A DNA stretch of 42,374 bases from Thauera phenolivorans (GTDB taxonomy: Bacteria; Pseudomonadota; Gammaproteobacteria; Burkholderiales; Rhodocyclaceae): NCBI RefSeq assembly GCF_001696715.1, contig NZ_MBFM01000005.1, positions 440,128-482,501 on the forward strand, given 5' to 3'. Below the pieces are notes generated by a model. The model worked only from the letters and a program-made list of their open reading frames with translations. It ran no database searches and was not told where the DNA came from. A program made the position numbers and the translations under genes. This document shows positions 1-9,256 of this stretch, one piece after another (position 1 is the stretch's first letter; every line of letters begins with the position of its first letter).

Positions 1-923
<923 letters not shown>

Positions 924-1004
924 CGTGTCTTCCTCAAAGATTTTGGATTATGGCACAGAGCTTGCATGCACGCCCTGACCGACGCCCTCAGTGTAGCGCA
1001 TAAC

Positions 1005-1020
1005 CTGGATAAAATTACAG
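1005..1020 (-). promoter_or_regulatory. LexA (SOS) box of recA
   Basis: On the minus strand the sequence CTGTAATTTTATCCAG fits the CTG-N10-CAG core of the LexA operator, close to CTGT-N8-ACAG. It lies about 82 bases upstream of the recA ATG. A -10-like TACACT on the minus strand (995-990) sits just downstream, so LexA bound here would cover the -35 region. LexA control of recA is established for proteobacteria; the site itself is read directly. Confidence 0.8.
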
Positions 1021-1045
1021 TCGTTATCCTTCCCCGACGAGGGGC

Positions 1046-1531
1046 TCAGGCGAGCAGCGCGACCAGCTCCCCGAGTGCGCATTCCACCGTCTGGCGGCGC
1101 ACCGATTCACGGTCGCCGTCGAAGTGGCGGGTCGCGGCGCGCAGCGGCTGACCGACGATCGCCCACGCCAGGCAGACCATGCCCACCGGCTTGTCGGCGC
1201 TGCCGCCAGCGGGCCCGGCGATGCCGGACACCGCGACCGCGACCTGGGCCTGGCTGTGAGTCAGCGCGCCGGCCGCCATCTCGCGTACGGTCTGCTCGCT
1301 GACCGCGCCATGGCGAACGAGGGTGTCGCTGCCCACGTCCAGCATCTCCCGCTTGGCCGCATTCGAGTAGGTCACGAAACCGCGGTCGAACCACGCCGAG
1401 CTGCCGGCGGTGGCGGTGACCACCTCCGCGATCCAGCCGCCCGTGCAGGACTCCGCGCTGGCCATCGTCCAGCCGCGGGCGGCCAGCACCCGACCCACGC
1501 GCTCCGACAGCAGGGCGAGCTCAGGGTTCAT
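1046..1531 (-). CDS. pncC: Nicotinamide-nucleotide amidohydrolase PncC (CinA C-terminal domain)
   Basis: This family deamidates nicotinamide mononucleotide to nicotinate mononucleotide in the pyridine nucleotide cycle, in the cytoplasm. The 161-residue product has the CinA C-terminal domain signatures: [13 protein letters not shown] near the start, [13 protein letters not shown] in the middle, and [13 protein letters not shown] with DKPVGMV after it. It is a stand-alone domain of the usual PncC length, without the N-terminal MoCF-like domain of full-length CinA. The ATG at 1531 overlaps the TGA of pgpA (TGATG on the minus strand), so the two are probably translationally coupled. A longer open frame runs upstream in the same phase, but it only reads antisense to pgpA and is not used. 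Function is by family membership. Confidence 0.93.
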   Translation of the reverse strand: MNPELALLSERVGRVLAARGWTMASAESCTGGWIAEVVTATAGSSAWFDRGFVTYSNAAKREMLDVGSDTLVRHGAVSEQTVREMAAGALTHSQAQVAVAVSGIAGPAGGSADKPVGMVCLAWAIVGQPLRAATRHFDGDRESVRRQTVECALGELVALLA

Positions 1532-2028
1532 CAGGATATGCCAAAAACATAAACGAGGGCAGCCAGCGCGAGCAGCGTGTAGCCGGCCGCGAAGAGGTCG
1601 TCGATCATCACGCCGAAGCCACCCTTGAGCGCGCGGTCGGCCCACCGCACCGGTGGCGGCTTGACGATGTCGAAGAAGCGGAACAGCGCCACCGCGACCG
1701 CCTGCCAGCCCAGGGTGGCGGGGGTGAACAGCAGCACCAGCCAGGTCGCGACCATCTCGTCCCACACGATGGCGCCGTGGTCGGGGACGCCGAGCGCGCG
1801 TCCGGTGCGGTCGGCGGCGATGACGCCAGCGAGGAACAGGCTGGCGAGGAAGGCGAGGAACACGAACTCCGACAGCGGCGTGCGGATCAGCGGGTAGAGC
1901 GCCCACGCGAGCAGGGTGCCGGCCGTGCCCGGCGCCCAGGGCGAAAGACCGGCGCCGAAGCCGAGCGAGATGAAGTGGGCGGGATGGCTGAGCAGGAGGC
2001 GGGCGGTCGGGCGCATCGGTCGGTTCAC
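1531..2028 (-). CDS. pgpA: Phosphatidylglycerophosphatase A
   Basis: PgpA removes the phosphate from phosphatidylglycerophosphate to make phosphatidylglycerol at the inner membrane. The protein shows the N-terminal family motif FISLGFGAGLSPWAPGTAGT, then several hydrophobic membrane segments and the acidic stretch VWDEMVA, with FRFFDIVKPPPVRW further on. Length is 165 residues from the GTG at 2028, whose bases overlap the TGA of thiL (GTGA). A second possible start is the ATG at 2016. The 3' end overlaps the pncC start by one base. Tight overlaps on both sides show a thiL-pgpA-pncC operon; the shared transcript is the only link to thiamine. Confidence 0.93.
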   Translation of the reverse strand: MNRPMRPTARLLLSHPAHFISLGFGAGLSPWAPGTAGTLLAWALYPLIRTPLSEFVFLAFLASLFLAGVIAADRTGRALGVPDHGAIVWDEMVATWLVLLFTPATLGWQAVAVALFRFFDIVKPPPVRWADRALKGGFGVMIDDLFAAGYTLLALAALVYVFGIS

Positions 2029-2984
2029 GCGAAGTGGTCGTAGCCGCGCCGGGCGGCGGGCTGGCAGCGGCCGTCGGCCTCGCACAGCAGCAGCGCCCCG
2101 CGCTCCGCGTCGAGTGCGCCGAGGCGATGGAGCGGCAGCTGCAGGCGCTGGCCGAGGGCGAGTACCGCGTCGCGCACGTGCGGCGGCGCGGTGAACAGCA
2201 GCTCGTAGTCGTCGCCGCCGGCGAGCAGGCAGCGGCGGGCGAGCGCCTCGTCGGCGCCGGCCTCGCGCAGTGCCGCGAGCGGCAGCGCGGCGAGCTCGAG
2301 GCGGGCGCCCGCGCCGGAACGTTCGAGGATGTGGCCGAGATCGCCGAGCAGGCCATCGGAGACGTCGATCATCGCGCTCGCGATGCCGCGCAGGCCGATC
2401 CCGAGCGCCACCCGCGGCTGCGGACGGTGGAGGGCGGCGAGGCAGCGTTCACGCGCCTCGCCGGCGATGCTCGCCCCGCCTTTCAGCGCGGCGAGGCCGA
2501 GCGCGGCCAGGCCGGGGGTGCCGGAGATCCAGACGTCATCGCCGGAGCGGCCGCCGGCGCGGGTGATCGCCTCGCCTTCGGGCAGCTCGCCGATGATCGT
2601 CACCGTCATCGTCAGCGGCCCGCGCGTGGTGTCGCCGCCCACCAGGTCCACCCCGTAACGCCCGGCGCACTCGAACAGGCCGCCGGCGAAGGCCGCGATC
2701 CAGTTCTCGTCGGCCGCCGGCAGCGAGATCGCGAGCAGCGCCCAGCGCGGCTCGGCGCCCATCGCGGCGAGATCGGAGACATTCACCGCGAGCGTCTTCC
2801 AGCCGAGTGCGCGCGGGTCGGCGTCGGCGAAGAAGTGGGTGCCCGCCACCAGCATGTCGGTCGACACCGCGAGCTGCATGCCCGCGCGCGGCTGCATCAG
2901 GGCGGCGTCGTCGCCCACCGCGAGCGTGCTGTGGCGCGCGGCGCGATCGAAGTGGCGGTGGATCAGCGTGAATTCCGATGTCAT
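2025..2984 (-). CDS. thiL: Thiamine-monophosphate kinase
   Basis: ThiL phosphorylates thiamine monophosphate with ATP to thiamine diphosphate, the last step of cofactor synthesis. From the ATG at 2984 the product is 319 residues, typical for the family. It begins MTSEFTLIHRHFDRA and carries the PurM-like signatures VGDDAALMQP, STDMLVAGTHF, VNVSDLAAMGAEP, DLVGGDTTRG, MIDVSDGLLGDL and LAGGDDYELLFTAP. The same frame stays open another 186 bases upstream, but that part crosses the divergent asnO promoter and lacks family similarity, so the ATG before TSEF is preferred. It heads the operon with pgpA and pncC. Confidence 0.96.
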   Translation of the reverse strand: MTSEFTLIHRHFDRAARHSTLAVGDDAALMQPRAGMQLAVSTDMLVAGTHFFADADPRALGWKTLAVNVSDLAAMGAEPRWALLAISLPAADENWIAAFAGGLFECAGRYGVDLVGGDTTRGPLTMTVTIIGELPEGEAITRAGGRSGDDVWISGTPGLAALGLAALKGGASIAGEARERCLAALHRPQPRVALGIGLRGIASAMIDVSDGLLGDLGHILERSGAGARLELAALPLAALREAGADEALARRCLLAGGDDYELLFTAPPHVRDAVLALGQRLQLPLHRLGALDAERGALLLCEADGRCQPAARRGYDHFA

Positions 2985-3064
2985 TATCAGGCGGTCCGGG
3001 GGCTCGGCGAAAGAGCTTAACCCAGGCGTGCCCGGGTACCGGCAAGTTTTGCACAAAACCAGTT

Positions 3065-3073
3065 TGCTAGAAT
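3065..3073 (+). promoter_or_regulatory. Extended -10 promoter for the NAGGN genes
   Basis: TGCTAGAAT fits an extended -10 element (TG-N-TANNNT) about 30 bases before the asnO ATG, in the 118-base divergent gap with thiL. No good -35 hexamer lies at 16-18 bases, which is acceptable for extended -10 promoters. GAGAGGA just before the ATG is a plausible ribosome site. Confidence 0.45.
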
Positions 3074-3102
3074 GAGGTGCCTGAATTCGAGAGGAAGACC
3101 CC

Positions 3103-4887
3103 ATGTGCGGAATCGCCGGTGAACTCAGATTCGACGGAACCCAGCCCGACCTTGCGGCGCTCGGACGCATGAACGCCCGCCAGGTAGCGCGCGGGCCGGA
3201 TGCCGGCGGCGCCTTCGCCCAGGGCGGACAGGCCTACGGCCACCGCCGGCTGAAGATCATGGACCTCTCCGACGCCGCTCAGCAGCCGATGTTCGACCCC
3301 CAGCTCGGCCTCGGCATCGTCTTCAACGGCGCGGTGTACAACCATCCCGAGCTGCGCCGCGAGCTCGAAGGGCTCGGCTACCGCTTCTATTCCCACGGCG
3401 ACACCGAGGTGCTGCTGAAGGCCTATCACGCCTGGGGCGCCGACTTCGTCCGCCGCCTCAACGGCATGTTCGCCTTCGCCATCTGGGAGCGCGACAGCGG
3501 CCGCGTGCTGCTCGGTCGCGACCGCCTCGGGATCAAGCCGCTCTACTACAGCGAGCTGCCGGGCGGGCTGCGCTTCGCCTCGGCGCTGCCGGCGCTGCTC
3601 GCCGCGGGCGATGTCGACACCGCAGTCGACCCGGTGGCACTCAATCACTATCTGTCCTTCCACGCCGTGGTACCGGCGCCGTACACGATCCTGCGCGGGG
3701 TGCGCAAGCTCGCCCCCGGCAGCCTGATGACAATCGAGGCCGACGGCAGCCGCAGCGAGCGCGCCTTCTGGTCGCTCGCCTATCCGCGCGATCCGCAGGA
3801 CGAGGCGCGCAGCTTCGAGGAGTGGACCGAGATCCTGCTCGAGGGCCTGCGTGGCGCCGTGCGCCGGCGACTGGTGGCCGACGTGCCCGTGGGCGCGTTG
3901 CTGTCGGGCGGGGTCGATTCCAGCCTGATCGTCGGCCTCATGCACGAGGCCGGGGTGGCCGACCTGCATACCTACAACGTCGGCTTCGAGGACGTCGGCG
4001 GCGAGAAGGGCAACGAGTTCGAGTACGCGGAGATCGTCGCCCGCCACTTCGGCACCCGCCACGAGCGCATCTTCGTGCCCGAGTCGCAGCTGCTGCAGCG
4101 CCTGCCCGAGGCGGTGACGGCGATGAGCGAGCCGATGGTGAGCCACGACTGCATCGGCTTCTACCTGCTTTCGGAAGCGGTGTCGCGTCACAGCCGCGTG
4201 GTGCAGAGCGGGCAGGGTGCGGACGAGGTGTTCGGCGGTTACCACTGGTACCCCAAGCTGGACGGCAGCCGTGATCCGGTCGCCGACTACCTTGCGGCCT
4301 TCCGCGACCGCGACCGTGAGGAATACCGTCGCACCGTCGCCCCCGCCTGGCTCGAGGGGGAGGGCGCCGAGGACCACAGCGCGGCGCTGGTCGCCGAGCG
4401 CTTCGCCGCACCCGGCGCCGACGACCCGGTGGACAAGGCGCTGCGCCTGGACACCACGGTGATGCTGGTGGACGACCCGGTGAAGCGGGTCGACAACATG
4501 ACCATGGCCTTCGGCCTGGAGGCGCGGGTGCCCTTCCTCGACCACGAGCTGGTCGAGCTCGCCGCGCGCATCCCCGCGCGCCACAAGCTGGCCCACGGCG
4601 GCAAGGGCGTGCTCAAGGAGGCGGCGCGCAAGGTGATCCCGTCGGCGGTGATCGACCGCCCGAAGGGCTACTTCCCGGTGCCGGCGCTCAAGCACCTGCG
4701 CGGGCCGGTGCTCGAGCAGGTGCGCGATGCGCTGTCGAGCCGTTCGGCGCGCGAGCGTGGCCTGTTCCGCGAGGACTACGTCGCGCAACTGCTCGCCGAC
4801 CCCTCGGCCCACCTGACCCCGCTGCGCGGTTCCAAGCTGTGGCAGCTCGGCCTGCTCGAATGGTGGCTGCAGACCCATGTCGGCTGA
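3103..4887 (+). CDS. asnO: N-acetylglutaminylglutamine amidotransferase (asparagine synthase family)
   Basis: This is a glutamine-dependent amidotransferase that amidates N-acetylglutaminylglutamine to the osmoprotectant NAGGN. The mature nucleophile Cys2 starts the MCGIAGELRF Ntn-hydrolase domain (about residues 1-220). The synthetase half follows, with the pyrophosphatase loop SGGVDS at 268-273 and the downstream signatures GQGADEVFGGY and VDNMTMAFGLEARVPFLDHE. At 594 residues it is close to asparagine synthase B proteins. The assignment to the NAGGN branch rests on the next gene, a GNAT/ATP-grasp fusion that is diagnostic of this pathway, which overlaps by 11 bases. Without that neighbour it would be called asparagine synthase. 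The two-gene pathway is known from Sinorhizobium and Pseudomonas. Confidence 0.9.
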   Translation: MCGIAGELRFDGTQPDLAALGRMNARQVARGPDAGGAFAQGGQAYGHRRLKIMDLSDAAQQPMFDPQLGLGIVFNGAVYNHPELRRELEGLGYRFYSHGDTEVLLKAYHAWGADFVRRLNGMFAFAIWERDSGRVLLGRDRLGIKPLYYSELPGGLRFASALPALLAAGDVDTAVDPVALNHYLSFHAVVPAPYTILRGVRKLAPGSLMTIEADGSRSERAFWSLAYPRDPQDEARSFEEWTEILLEGLRGAVRRRLVADVPVGALLSGGVDSSLIVGLMHEAGVADLHTYNVGFEDVGGEKGNEFEYAEIVARHFGTRHERIFVPESQLLQRLPEAVTAMSEPMVSHDCIGFYLLSEAVSRHSRVVQSGQGADEVFGGYHWYPKLDGSRDPVADYLAAFRDRDREEYRRTVAPAWLEGEGAEDHSAALVAERFAAPGADDPVDKALRLDTTVMLVDDPVKRVDNMTMAFGLEARVPFLDHELVELAARIPARHKLAHGGKGVLKEAARKVIPSAVIDRPKGYFPVPALKHLRGPVLEQVRDALSSRSARERGLFREDYVAQLLADPSAHLTPLRGSKLWQLGLLEWWLQTHVG

Positions 4888-6649
4888 GGGCAAGGCACCG
4901 CGCCGCCGACGGCTCGCGCGCGCCTGGCGGCAGGCGAACCAGCCGCTCTACGTGCCGGCGCACGCGCCCGCGGCCGAGGCCATGGCCGACGACGTGATCG
5001 TCGAGTGCGGCTGGGGCCGGCTGCTGCCGGCGCAGACCTGGCGCGACCCGGCGCGGCTCGCCGACGAGCTGCTGCGCGAGGCGGCCGGCCAGCGCGACAT
5101 CGCCTTCTACGTCGAGAAGCCGCAGGTGGTGGTGGCGCAGGCGCCGCAGCAGCTCTTCCTCGACCCTTCCGATGCCTTCCGCCTGCAGCTCGCCGGCTAT
5201 CGGACCGGGGCGCCGCTGCGTCGCGGTTTCGCGCTGCGGCGGCTGCGCACCCGCAGCGACGTCGCGGCGATCAATGCGCTCTACCGGGCGCGCGGCATGG
5301 TGGCGGTCGACGCCGCGCGGGTGTGGCGGGCGCGCGCCAGCCGGACGATCACCTACGCCCTCGCCGAGGACAAGGAGAGCGGCGAGATCATCGGCGTGGC
5401 GATGGGCCTGGACCACGTCGAGGCCTTCGCCGACGCCCAGCACGGCAGCAGCCTATGGGCGCTCGCGGTGGCGCCGCAGGCAGCGCACCCCGGGGGGGGC
5501 GAGGCGCTGGTGCGCTATCTCGCCGAGCACTACCAGGCGCGCGGCCGGGCGTGGATGGACGTCTCGGTGCTGCACGACAACGCGCACGCGATCGCGCTCT
5601 ACGAGAAGCTCGGCTTCCAGCGCGTGGCGGTGTTCGCGGTGAAGCGCCGCAACGCGATCAACGAGCCGCTGTTCACCGGCGACGGCAGCCGCCTCGAGGG
5701 GCTCAATCCGTATGCGCGCCTGATCACCGACGAGGCCGGCCGGCGCGGCATCGCGGTCGAGGTCATCGACGCCGCGAACGGCTACTTCCGCCTCACCCTG
5801 GGCGGGCGCAGCATCGTCTGCCGCGAGTCGCTGAGCGAGCTCACCTCGGCGATCGCGATGAGCCGCTGCCAGGACAAGCGGGTGACGCTCAAGCTGCTCG
5901 GCGAGGCCGGGCTGTCGGTGCCGCGGCAGATCGACGCCGGCGCCGATGCGCCGACGCGCGCCGGGTTCCTGCGCACCCACGGCGCGGTGGTGGTGAAGCC
6001 GGTGGAGGGCGAGCAGGGCAAGGGCATCAGCGTGGACCTGCGCACCGAAGAAGAAGTCGACGCGGCGATCGCGCGCGCGCGCCAGTATTGCGACCGGGTC
6101 ATCGTCGAGCGCTTCTGCCCGGGGCAGGACCTGCGCATCGTGGTGATCGACTTCCGCGTCGTCGCCGCCGCGATCCGGCGGCCGGCGGAGGTGGTGGGCG
6201 ACGGCCGCAGCACGATCCGCGCCCTGATCGAGAAGCAGAGCCGGCACCGGGCGGCGGCCACCGGCGGCGAATCACGCATTCCGCTCGACGCCGAGACCGA
6301 GCGCTGCGTGCGCATGGCGGGCCACGGGCTCGACGACGTGCCGGACGCGGGCGAGCGCCTGCAGGTGCGCGCCACCGCCAACCTGCATACGGGCGGCACG
6401 ATCCACGACGTCACCGCCGAGCTCCACCCGGCGCTGCGCGAGGCGGCGGAAAGGGCCGCGCGCGTGCTCGACATCCCGGTGACCGGGCTGGACTTCCTGG
6501 TGCCCGATGTGGCCGGCCCGGACTACGTGATCATCGAGGCCAACGAACGGCCCGGCCTCGCCAACCACGAGCCGCAGCCGACCGCCGAGCGCTTCATCGA
6601 TCTGCTGTTTCCGCGCTCGCGCGTCGCAGGCCGGGAAGCCGAAGGCTGA
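4877..6649 (+). CDS. ngg: N-acetylglutaminylglutamine synthetase (GNAT + ATP-grasp)
   Basis: This bifunctional enzyme makes the acetylated Gln-Gln dipeptide that AsnO then amidates to the osmolyte NAGGN. About residues 110-255 form a GNAT acetyltransferase domain, with LWALAVAP followed by the acetyl-CoA loop and the closing YEKLGFQRVAVFAVKRRNAI. From about residue 290 to the end is a cyanophycin-synthetase-like ATP-grasp domain, with VVKPVEGEQGKGISV near 372 and the metal-binding end VIIEANERPGL. Length 590 matches the family. The ATG overlaps the asnO stop region by 11 bases, implying coupled translation. An unbroken run of eight G (5492-5499) encodes the glycine-rich acetyl-CoA loop. The 3' end overlaps convergent ubiT by 56 bases. 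The third gene often found in this cluster, an M42-type peptidase, is absent here. Confidence 0.9.
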   Translation: MSAEGKAPRRRRLARAWRQANQPLYVPAHAPAAEAMADDVIVECGWGRLLPAQTWRDPARLADELLREAAGQRDIAFYVEKPQVVVAQAPQQLFLDPSDAFRLQLAGYRTGAPLRRGFALRRLRTRSDVAAINALYRARGMVAVDAARVWRARASRTITYALAEDKESGEIIGVAMGLDHVEAFADAQHGSSLWALAVAPQAAHPGGGEALVRYLAEHYQARGRAWMDVSVLHDNAHAIALYEKLGFQRVAVFAVKRRNAINEPLFTGDGSRLEGLNPYARLITDEAGRRGIAVEVIDAANGYFRLTLGGRSIVCRESLSELTSAIAMSRCQDKRVTLKLLGEAGLSVPRQIDAGADAPTRAGFLRTHGAVVVKPVEGEQGKGISVDLRTEEEVDAAIARARQYCDRVIVERFCPGQDLRIVVIDFRVVAAAIRRPAEVVGDGRSTIRALIEKQSRHRAAATGGESRIPLDAETERCVRMAGHGLDDVPDAGERLQVRATANLHTGGTIHDVTAELHPALREAAERAARVLDIPVTGLDFLVPDVAGPDYVIIEANERPGLANHEPQPTAERFIDLLFPRSRVAGREAEG

Positions 6650-7160
6650 GCAGCTCGGCGCGCAGCGCCTCCCAGTCGACCGCGTCGAGGGTGTTCTTGA
6701 CCAGCAGGCCGAGGTCGGTGTCGCCCTCCATGCGCAGGCGCCGACTGAAGAACAGGGTGTCGGGATCCTCCTCGCGCAGGGCGAGCGCGAGGTAGTCGCG
6801 CAGCGTCGCCGAGATCACCAGGTCGGGCTTCTCCCCGCTCGCCGGCAGCGGGCGGAAGCCCTTCGCGGTGAGGCCGAAGTCGAGGCACAGGCCGGCGTCG
6901 GTGACGCGCATCTGCAGCCGGCGGTCGGTCAGCGGCGCGAGCGATTCCCGCGGCAGGATGCGGCCGAGGGCGAGGTTGAGCGCGACGCTCAGCGCATGCG
7001 CCGGCGGGCGCTGCGGCAGGCGGGCGACGAGGCGGGCGAGCGGCTGCGGCACGGAGAAGGCCGGCAGCTCGAACTGCTCGAGGCGGCGGACGAGGCGCTG
7101 GCGCAGGCTCCCGGGCAGCAGCTCGGGAAAGGGGAAGGCGGGCAGGGCGGGAAGGCTCAT
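6594..7160 (-). CDS. ubiT: UbiT, SCP2-domain factor for anaerobic ubiquinone synthesis
   Basis: UbiT is an SCP2 lipid-binding accessory protein thought to hold ubiquinone intermediates for the oxygen-independent hydroxylation pathway. The 188-residue product from the ATG at 7160 (MSLPALPAFPFPELLPGSLR) has an N-terminal proline-rich segment, then the SCP2 fold including LEMRVTD-like LQMRVTDAGLCLDFGLT, LVISATLRDYLAL and the motif DTLFFSRRLRMEGDTDLGL, which is typical of YhbT/UbiT proteins. It lies 31 bases downstream of ubiV on the same strand, completing a ubiU-ubiV-ubiT operon. Its last 56 bases overlap the end of ngg in antisense. Identification is firm from motif plus context. Confidence 0.93.
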   Translation of the reverse strand: MSLPALPAFPFPELLPGSLRQRLVRRLEQFELPAFSVPQPLARLVARLPQRPPAHALSVALNLALGRILPRESLAPLTDRRLQMRVTDAGLCLDFGLTAKGFRPLPASGEKPDLVISATLRDYLALALREEDPDTLFFSRRLRMEGDTDLGLLVKNTLDAVDWEALRAELLSLRLPGLRRASAETADR

Positions 7161-7191
7161 GGTGCGGGTTCCGGCGGGCGATTGCGGGAGG

Positions 7192-8091
7192 TCAGGCGGC
7201 GGCCACGTACTGCTCGGCACCGGCGCGGCCGTGCCAGAAACCGTTGCAGGGATCTTCCACCATCAGCGGCCGACTGGCGGCGAGCGCCTCGGCGGGGGCG
7301 AGCGCGCCGTCGAGCGCGCGGCGGAACAGCGCGAGGATCTCGGCAGTGTGGGCACCCTGCGGGCTGATGCGCAGCAGCTCGGCGTGCGGGCGAACCGCGT
7401 CGAGGTCGCCGAGCAGGTTGTGCACCCGCGCCGACTGCGTCTGCACCCCGTTCAGGGTCAGGAAGGGCTCGCCCTCGCGGGTGCGCAGCGCGATGCCGTC
7501 CATGATCGACAGGCAGCGGAACTCGCAGGTGTCCTTCTGCAGGTTGAAGTGGCGCGCGGTGAAGCAGCGCGCCGAATGCGCGAGCGGCAGGCGGCCGTAG
7601 GCGAAGACCTCGGTCTCGATCGGCGTCGCCGCGTGCGCGCGCAGCTCGGCGAGCGCGGCGCCCGACATCTCCGGTGCCACCGCCCAGCGCGTCGCGCCGC
7701 CTTCCTGCAGCAGGGCGAGGGTGGCCGGATTGAACACGTTCAGCGTCGGGCCGGCGACCCAGTCGCGCACGCCGTGCTCCGTCAGCAGGCGGACCGCGCC
7801 CATGTCGTTGGCCTCGACGCGGAAGCGCGCCTGGCCGACGATGCGGCGCAGGGTCTTGAGGTCGGACTCCGACTCGATCAGGCCCTGGGAGGACAGCACC
7901 ACCTCCTTGCCGGCCTCGGCGAGCATCGCCGCGACCTCGAGCCAGTCCTCCAGGCGCAGCTCGTGGCGGCGCGAACACACGGTCTCGCCGAGATAGACGC
8001 TGTCGGCGGCGCCCTCGGCGATGCCGGCGTAGAACTCGAGCACGCTCTGACGCGGCCAGTAGTAGAGCAGGGGGCCGAGGGCGAGTTTCAT
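7192..8091 (-). CDS. ubiV: UbiV, 4Fe-4S subunit of the anaerobic ubiquinone hydroxylation complex
   Basis: UbiV is a U32-peptidase-family protein that pairs with UbiU to hydroxylate ubiquinone precursors without oxygen. The 299-residue product starts [20 protein letters not shown]. Cys39 (GETVCSRR) and the cluster [20 protein letters not shown] give the four cysteines expected for the 4Fe-4S site. The ATG at 8091 is chosen because the family begins at this point; the frame is open further upstream only as antisense to ubiU. The gap to ubiU is 56 bases and to ubiT 31 bases, and all three probably share the FNR-type promoter ahead of ubiU. Confidence 0.95.
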   Translation of the reverse strand: MKLALGPLLYYWPRQSVLEFYAGIAEGAADSVYLGETVCSRRHELRLEDWLEVAAMLAEAGKEVVLSSQGLIESESDLKTLRRIVGQARFRVEANDMGAVRLLTEHGVRDWVAGPTLNVFNPATLALLQEGGATRWAVAPEMSGAALAELRAHAATPIETEVFAYGRLPLAHSARCFTARHFNLQKDTCEFRCLSIMDGIALRTREGEPFLTLNGVQTQSARVHNLLGDLDAVRPHAELLRISPQGAHTAEILALFRRALDGALAPAEALAASRPLMVEDPCNGFWHGRAGAEQYVAAA

Positions 8092-8147
8092 CGGGCGGTT
8101 CTCATCGAAGCGGGTTGTGCGGGCGGCGGCGGACGGCGCGGGGCGGC

Positions 8148-9164
8148 TCACTTCCACGGCCGGTAGTAGGCGCCCAGGGTGTGGCTCTGGCCCTCGGAGA
8201 CCTTGTTGAGCTCGGCCATCCAGGCGGGCTGGACGCTGAAGGCCTCGGCGCCGCCGGACTTGAGCCTGTCGAGCGCGGCGCGCCACACCCGGGTGACCTG
8301 GGCGACGTAGGCGGGGCTGCGCTGGCGGCCCTCGATCTTGATCGCGCGGATGCCGATGCGGGCGAGCTCGGGGAGCAGCTCGAGCGTGTTGAGGCTGGTC
8401 GGCTCCTCGAGCGCGTAGTAGGTCTCGTCGTTGACCTCGAAGCGGCCCTTGCACAGCGTCGGGTAGCCGGCGCGCTCGCCCTCTGCGAAGCGGTCGATGA
8501 GGATGCCGTTGAGCCGGGTCTCCATCCCGCGCGGGGTGTCCTCCCAGCGCACGTACTTGCCCGGCGAGCAGGCGCCGTTACAGTTGGGCGACTCGCCGGT
8601 GGCATAGGCCGACAGCGCGCAGCGGCCCTCGACCATCACGCACAGGCCGCCGAAGCCGAACACCTCGATCTCCACCGGGGTGTTGGCGATCACGCTCTCG
8701 ACCTGGGCCATCGCCAGCACCCGCGGCAGCACCGCGCGCTGGATGCCGAAGCGCTCGTGATACCAGTTGATCGCCTCGTAGCTCGTCGCCGAGCCCTGCA
8801 CCGACAGATGCAGGCGCAGCTGCGGGTGGGTCTTCGCCGCATAGGCCATGAGACCGGGGTCGGCCATGATCACCGCGTCGATGCCGAGCTCGGCGGCGCG
8901 GTCGATCGCGGCGGTCCAGTCGCCGAAGTGGGCGACCTGGGGATAGGTGTTGAGCGCCAGCAGGACCTTGCGCCCGCGTCCATGCGCATAGGCCACGCCC
9001 TCGCGCATCTGCGCCGGATCGAAGTTCAGGCCGCTGAAATTGCGCGCGTTGGTCGCGTCCTTGAAGCCGAGGTAGACGCAGTCGGCGCCGTGGTCGACCG
9101 CGGTCTTCAGCGCGGGCAGGCTGCCGGCCGGACAGACCAGCTCGATGGGGGGGGATGAGGTCAT
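8148..9164 (-). CDS. ubiU: UbiU, U32-family 4Fe-4S protein for anaerobic ubiquinone synthesis
   Basis: UbiU forms a heterodimer with UbiV and allows ubiquinone synthesis during anoxic respiration such as denitrification. The 338-residue product starts [20 protein letters not shown], with the U32 signatures [19 protein letters not shown] and [18 protein letters not shown]. The cysteines of [14 protein letters not shown], the [11 protein letters not shown] segment and the later [11 protein letters not shown] supply the cluster ligands of this family. A run of eight C on the coding strand (plus-strand G at 9147-9154) encodes the Ser-Pro-Pro near the start and is a potential slippage point. It is first in the ubiUVT operon, preceded by the FNR-type site at 9228-9241. 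Confidence 0.96.
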   Translation of the reverse strand: MTSSPPIELVCPAGSLPALKTAVDHGADCVYLGFKDATNARNFSGLNFDPAQMREGVAYAHGRGRKVLLALNTYPQVAHFGDWTAAIDRAAELGIDAVIMADPGLMAYAAKTHPQLRLHLSVQGSATSYEAINWYHERFGIQRAVLPRVLAMAQVESVIANTPVEIEVFGFGGLCVMVEGRCALSAYATGESPNCNGACSPGKYVRWEDTPRGMETRLNGILIDRFAEGERAGYPTLCKGRFEVNDETYYALEEPTSLNTLELLPELARIGIRAIKIEGRQRSPAYVAQVTRVWRAALDRLKSGGAEAFSVQPAWMAELNKVSEGQSHTLGAYYRPWK

Positions 9165-9219
9165 GGGGTTGCGAAACCGAGGCTATGCAAAGCCCCGCAA
9201 CCATAGGCCTGCCCTTTGG

Positions 9220-9249
9220 CGCCCGCTTTGACCCTGATCAAAGCGGGCG
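9220..9249. promoter_or_regulatory. 12-bp inverted repeat containing an FNR/Anr-type box (TTGACCCTGATCAA)
   Basis: The inner 14 bases 9228-9241 (TTGAC-N4-ATCAA) match the FNR/Anr consensus TTGAT-N4-ATCAA at nine of ten positions. The site is centred at 9234.5, 70 bases before the ubiU ATG on the minus strand. A minus-strand -10-like TATGGT at 9205-9200 would place a start near 9193, putting the box at about -41.5, the class II activator position. The dyad extends to a perfect 12-bp stem (CGCCCGCTTTGA / TCAAAGCGGGCG, 6-base loop) directly after the symporter stop codon, so it may also act as a 3'-end hairpin for that gene. It lacks a T-run, so termination is less certain than the box. Confidence 0.6.
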
Positions 9250-9256
9250 GGCAGCT

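Noticed and set aside
3049-3073. TTGCAC as a -35 partner for TAGAAT before asnO
   Set aside because: The spacer is only 13 bases; the extended -10 interpretation fits better.
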